Below, piece by piece: positions 21,600 to 24,507 of a stretch of 24,507 nt of DNA (the stretch's first letter is position 1; every line of letters starts with the position of its first letter). The position numbers and the translations under genes are program-made. The stretch covers positions 1 to 24,507 of the forward strand of contig CALUSZ010000167.1 in NCBI GenBank assembly GCA_944323495.1. Direction: 5' to 3'. The DNA is from Candidatus Gastranaerophilales bacterium. GTDB taxonomy: Bacteria > Cyanobacteriota > Vampirovibrionia > Gastranaerophilales > Gastranaerophilaceae. The notes under the pieces are model-generated. The model was not told where the DNA came from, made no database searches, and saw only the letters and a list, made by a program, of their open reading frames with translations.

Positions 21600-22382
21600 A
21601 TGAAAATAAACGTAATTTATAATAAAGAAATTTCCGGATATGCTGAAGTTTTAAATGAGCTTGAAAAAGCGCTTTCTGAAAATCCCAGGGCAGAATTCAA
21701 ATCTTTTAATATAGATGAGATGGAAGATTTTGGAGAATTTACTTTTGTTATAGGCGGTGACGGAACCCTTTTGAGAGCAGCTGTATTCTATTCCGGAATA
21801 CCGGTTTTGGGAATTAACCTCGGGCGTTTAGGCTTTTTGGCACAAGCAGGAGTCGGTGAAATCCAGGGAGCCGTTAATGCGGTGATTAACGGGAAATATT
21901 CGATAGAAGAGCGTTTGATGCTTTCTTCAAAACAATATCTTGCGCTGAATGATTTTGTTATAAAGGGGTGTACTCCATCAAGAACATCAAAATTCTATCT
22001 TGAAATAAACGGCAAATTTGTATGTGATTATATAGCAGACGGGCTTATCATCTCAACCCCAACCGGCTCGACAGCATACGGACTATCAGCAGGCGGACCG
22101 GTATTATATCCTGACTTAGATGCTTTTGTCATTGTACCGATTTGTCCGCATACGCTAAATGTTCGACCGCTTGTTGTTCCTGCATATGAAACAATTACTG
22201 TAAAAACCAGCGACAGACTCTTATCTGTTGCAGCTGACGGTCTGGACACGGCAGAATGCGTTAAAGAGATTTCTATCCATAAGTCTGAAAAAAAGGCGAT
22301 GCTTGCATTTTTAGACGATGACAGCTTTTATTCTGTATTAAGAAATAAACTTCACTGGGGTTTTTCTCCGGATTTAAAGTAA
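21600..22382 (+). CDS. nadK: NAD kinase
   Basis: The protein is 260 aa from the ATG at 21600; a longer frame from 21543 would include the promoter and is rejected. It has IGGDGTLLRA (51-60) with the essential Asp54, LGRLGFLA, and DGLIISTPTGSTAYGLSAGG (about 147-166), then PHTLNVRP and AADGLD. It makes NADP from NAD and ATP (or polyphosphate) in the cytosol. The N-terminal region is short compared with the roughly 290-300-aa enzymes of E. coli and cyanobacteria, but all catalytic motifs are present. There is no SD: TATAAT at 21587-21592 ends 7 bp before the ATG, so the mRNA is predicted to be leaderless. It converges on the hemerythrin gene with a 7-bp gap. Confidence 0.96.
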   Translation: MKINVIYNKEISGYAEVLNELEKALSENPRAEFKSFNIDEMEDFGEFTFVIGGDGTLLRAAVFYSGIPVLGINLGRLGFLAQAGVGEIQGAVNAVINGKYSIEERLMLSSKQYLALNDFVIKGCTPSRTSKFYLEINGKFVCDYIADGLIISTPTGSTAYGLSAGGPVLYPDLDAFVIVPICPHTLNVRPLVVPAYETITVKTSDRLLSVAADGLDTAECVKEISIHKSEKKAMLAFLDDDSFYSVLRNKLHWGFSPDLK

Positions 22383-22389
22383 TTTTGTT

Positions 22390-22800
22390 TTAAAAAACAT
22401 TATGGCTGTTTAAAAAATCCGCATATTTTTTATCAGTTTCTTCGATATGATTTGCTATCCAGGTTTTTAAAAATATTGCTATATCAAAATACAGCATAAA
22501 TCGGTTATTTTCAAATTCGGTTTTAAATTCATCTATTTTACTAACAAAAAGTCTATGCTGCTCTCTTTGTTCTTCTAAGCCCGGATAATTGTATTTTTCA
22601 AGCAGCGCCTCTTCTGTCTCCAGATGCTGTTTTACATATAAAGATAAATTATTTATAATATGCAAAAGTGCCGGCTTATCACTCTTATCTTCCATTGCCG
22701 TATATAGCTCTTTTAATGTCCCAAAAAGCTTTTGGTGCTGTTCATTTAAAAGCTTAACTTTTACATCATGCTTCATTCTATTCCATACTATAGCGCTCAT
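22390..22800 (-). CDS. Bacteriohemerythrin, one Fe ligand replaced
   Basis: This is a 136-aa single-domain hemerythrin (family about 130-140). It has the N-terminal IVWN, His22 in NEQHQKLF, HxxxE at His59/Glu63 (QHLETEEALLEKYNYPG), His82, and WIANHIEETD with His118 and Asp123. In the usual motif YP-x3-H-x3-H-x2-F the first His is Gln78 here (codon CAA), so one of the three terminal His ligands of Fe1 is missing. The family binds O2 at a di-iron site in the cytoplasm for storage, delivery or sensing. The change may weaken O2 binding or alter the metal site. GGGAG is the SD. It stands alone, convergent with nadK. Confidence 0.92.
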   Translation of the reverse strand: MSAIVWNRMKHDVKVKLLNEQHQKLFGTLKELYTAMEDKSDKPALLHIINNLSLYVKQHLETEEALLEKYNYPGLEEQREQHRLFVSKIDEFKTEFENNRFMLYFDIAIFLKTWIANHIEETDKKYADFLNSHNVF

Positions 22801-22896
22801 ATAAAACTCCCAATTCTCTATAATAAAACAGTAGCATATTTAAAAATAAAAAACAATTTCGTATAAGAAAATGAACATTAATTCTTGTTTGTCGTA

Positions 22897-22902
22897 TATA
22901 AT
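22897..22902 (+). promoter_or_regulatory. -10 element of the second tolC-like gene
   Basis: TATAAT ends 11 bp before the ATG at 22914, predicting a leader of about 5 nt. The purines GAGTAAAG between them would be only partly in the transcript. No clear -35 is seen. Confidence 0.55.
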
Positions 22903-22913
22903 ATTGAGTAAAG

Positions 22914-24452
22914 ATGAAAACAAAGATAAAAATTTTTTTATTAATAATCAGTTTAATTTCAGGACTAAGGGTTCAGGCAATACAGACAGTTCAGATAGAA
23001 AAAAACGCTGAGCTGGGTTTAAATGACTGTATAAAAATTGCGCTGAATAACAGTCCTGTCGTAAGAAGTTCCATTTTAAACCTTGATATAGCAAAATCCT
23101 CTGTCGGAGTCGCAAAATCGGCTTATTTCCCAAGTTTAACCCTGGGAGCAGGATATAGACAGAGCTTTGGAGAACGCAGCCATAACAGGGGGAGTTATCA
23201 GACAAGAACTCTACCCAGTTTTGATGCTTCACTTTCACAGCTTTTATGGAATTTCGGAAAAACAAGCGCAAATATTAGAATGGAAAAATTTAACAAAATT
23301 GCAGCAGAATATGATTTTGATGAAACAGTCTTAACAACAATCTTTAATGTTAAGCTCCAGTATTACGGTGTTCTTGCGGCAAAATCTCTGGTAGAAGTGG
23401 CAAAATTAAATGTCCAGATTAATGAAAGAAACTATCAGAGAACATTAGCTTATTTTGAAGAAGGAATCCGCTCAAAAATCGACCTTGTAAATGCCGAAGT
23501 TAACCTTAGCGATTCAAAAATTTCTCTTGTTCAGGCAGAAAATACTTACAAAAATGCCATCGTAACTTTGAATAACGCGATGTATGTAGCATATGCTCCT
23601 GAGTACAGCATCAAAAATACTGAAACATTTAATCTTGCAAACCCTTATGTACCAATGAGCTTAACCAATATAGAAAATTATAAAAAGCTCCTTGAGCTTC
23701 CTGATGATGTTTCAAATGCAGTTTATGCAGTACAGGCAGAAAAGAGCGATGTGTTAAAGGATTATACATTTGAGAAATATCCATATACATTTGAAAAATC
23801 CGTCATTATTGCAAAGGAAAACCGCCCTGATTTAAAAGCACTAAATGCTACCGTCAAAGCTATGAGACAGTATGTGCTTTTAACCAAACGCCAATACCTG
23901 CCTAATTTAACCGGCGGTGTCGGATATAGTTATGCAAACAACAGAGATTATGCAGATAACGGCATGAATGTTTCTTTAAATTTAAGCACAACTTTTAATA
24001 TGATGCAGGTTAAAAATGAAGTTGATATTGCAAACTCACAGCTTAATCTTGCAAAAACAGAAGTTGATTTGTTAAACCAAAACCTTTATTTTGATATCCA
24101 GAGTGCTTATGTAGATATGATACAGCTGGAAAAACAAATCCCGCTTTTGGAGACAAAGGTAAGACAAACTTTAGAGAACCTTGAACTGGCGGATGGACGT
24201 TATATGGTCGGTTTAGGTGATTATATCCAGCTTCAGGATGCAAGAGTTAACTATAATAACGCACAAAGCTCCTATGTTCAGGCGGTTTATAACTACAATG
24301 TTGCCCGAGCAACTTTAGAACGTGAAATAGCACTTCCTCAAGAAGAAACTCTTACGGTTGAAGAGGTTAAAGATTATCAAAAAGATTTAAAAAAACAAGA
24401 AAAAGAACAAACTAAAAACCTTAAGAAAACTAAAAAGAAGGATAACGTATGA
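22914..24452 (+). CDS. TolC-family outer-membrane export/efflux protein
   Basis: This is a 512-aa protein with a signal peptide (MKTKIKIFLLIISLISGLRVQA). It has two OEP repeats: the first from LGLNDCIKIALNNSPVVRSS (about 35-54) with NLDIAKSSVGVAKSAYFPSL and GIRSKIDLVNAEV (about 180-195), the second from FEKSVIIAKENRPDLKAL (about 295) with LGDYIQLQDARVNYNNAQSS near 440. A Lys/Glu-rich tail ends it. It is a paralogue of the protein at 15179-16648, sharing NLDIAKS-VG-A-A-YFP and the FGKT region, but it keeps the usual G-x-x-SK-x-DL motif and lacks the His-rich tail. It overlaps the next gene by 4 bp (ATGA), so it heads an export operon. It forms the trimeric outer-membrane exit duct. Confidence 0.93.
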   Translation: MKTKIKIFLLIISLISGLRVQAIQTVQIEKNAELGLNDCIKIALNNSPVVRSSILNLDIAKSSVGVAKSAYFPSLTLGAGYRQSFGERSHNRGSYQTRTLPSFDASLSQLLWNFGKTSANIRMEKFNKIAAEYDFDETVLTTIFNVKLQYYGVLAAKSLVEVAKLNVQINERNYQRTLAYFEEGIRSKIDLVNAEVNLSDSKISLVQAENTYKNAIVTLNNAMYVAYAPEYSIKNTETFNLANPYVPMSLTNIENYKKLLELPDDVSNAVYAVQAEKSDVLKDYTFEKYPYTFEKSVIIAKENRPDLKALNATVKAMRQYVLLTKRQYLPNLTGGVGYSYANNRDYADNGMNVSLNLSTTFNMMQVKNEVDIANSQLNLAKTEVDLLNQNLYFDIQSAYVDMIQLEKQIPLLETKVRQTLENLELADGRYMVGLGDYIQLQDARVNYNNAQSSYVQAVYNYNVARATLEREIALPQEETLTVEEVKDYQKDLKKQEKEQTKNLKKTKKKDNV

Positions 24453-24507
24453 AACTTCCAAAATTTGATAAGCTAAAAAATTTAGACAAAAAATATTTAA
24501 TAGGAAC
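24449..24507 (+). CDS. Start of an operon partner of the TolC protein (partial, probably adaptor)
   Basis: ATG at 24449 overlaps the tolC stop (ATGA). The 19 visible codons read MKLPKFDKLKNLDKKYLIG and run off the window. A basic start leading toward a hydrophobic stretch, right behind an outer-membrane duct gene, fits an HlyD/RND-type membrane-fusion adaptor. The identity is inferred from context only. Confidence 0.6.
   Translation, partial: MKLPKFDKLKNLDKKYLIG

Overview
The window is AT-rich, with Gram-negative-style envelope genes (two TolC-family outer-membrane proteins) and a dense housekeeping gene set. Several features point to a non-photosynthetic relative of Cyanobacteria, most likely the gut order Gastranaerophilales (Vampirovibrionia/Melainabacteria). 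These are a long cyanobacterial-type NusB, an LL-diaminopimelate aminotransferase (DapL), and a prepilin with the N-terminus GFTLAEVLITLAIIGVV. The taxonomic call is inference. The 345 bases of 16S rRNA at the left edge would settle it by database comparison.

Layout. 1-345 is the 5' part of a 16S rRNA gene on the minus strand. It is preceded by a leader of about 320 nt and a consensus promoter at 671-698. A hairpin with a 40-nt U-rich tract (730-791) ends the small unknown gene upstream of it. 1366-6460 is a plus-strand block: a small orphan gene, yajQ-mgtE-YhcC-type radical SAM gene (gaps of 2 and 0 bp), then a FlgM-like small protein, a TPR protein and a YkgJ-type CxxCxxCC protein behind their own promoter. 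6543-9134 is clpB. 9175-10305 (minus) is an ECF sigma factor with a membrane anti-sigma factor. 10664-11914 (plus) holds an unknown 147-aa protein and a prepilin-like protein. 12067-13143 is ribosomal protein S1 with four S1 domains, overlapping tail-to-tail with maf. A 169-aa unknown gene abuts maf, and its promoter overlaps an oppositely directed consensus promoter for a 66-aa gene. 14513-18148 (minus) holds a TatD-linked-type radical SAM gene, a TolC paralogue with a His-rich tail, a 58-aa ferredoxin and deoB. 18221-19784 (plus) is nusB-ftsY. 19773-21525 (minus) is dapL and a bifunctional-nuclease-family gene. 21600-22382 is NAD kinase, 22390-22800 (minus) a bacteriohemerythrin, and 22914-24507 a second TolC paralogue that starts an export operon cut by the window edge.

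How the genes fit together. Most are core functions: translation, transcription, membrane targeting, lysine/peptidoglycan precursor synthesis, NADP supply, nucleoside salvage and proteostasis. The accessory interest lies in the sigma/anti-sigma pair, the possible FlgM-like regulator, the prepilin, the two TolC proteins and six small uncharacterised proteins.

The sequence shows no CRISPR array, transposon, phage or defence island, and I found no clear new multi-gene system. The unusual signals are mostly regulatory and architectural: very short or absent mRNA leaders, overlapping divergent promoters, a terminator packed against a promoter, and convergent gene overlaps. One metal-binding protein is missing a ligand, and one TolC carries a possible metal-binding tail. 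Several starts were moved from the longest open frame to the start supported by a Shine-Dalgarno (SD) sequence, a -10 box or a signal peptide: sigma factor, rpsA, the 169-aa gene, the 210-aa radical SAM protein, tolC 1 and nadK.
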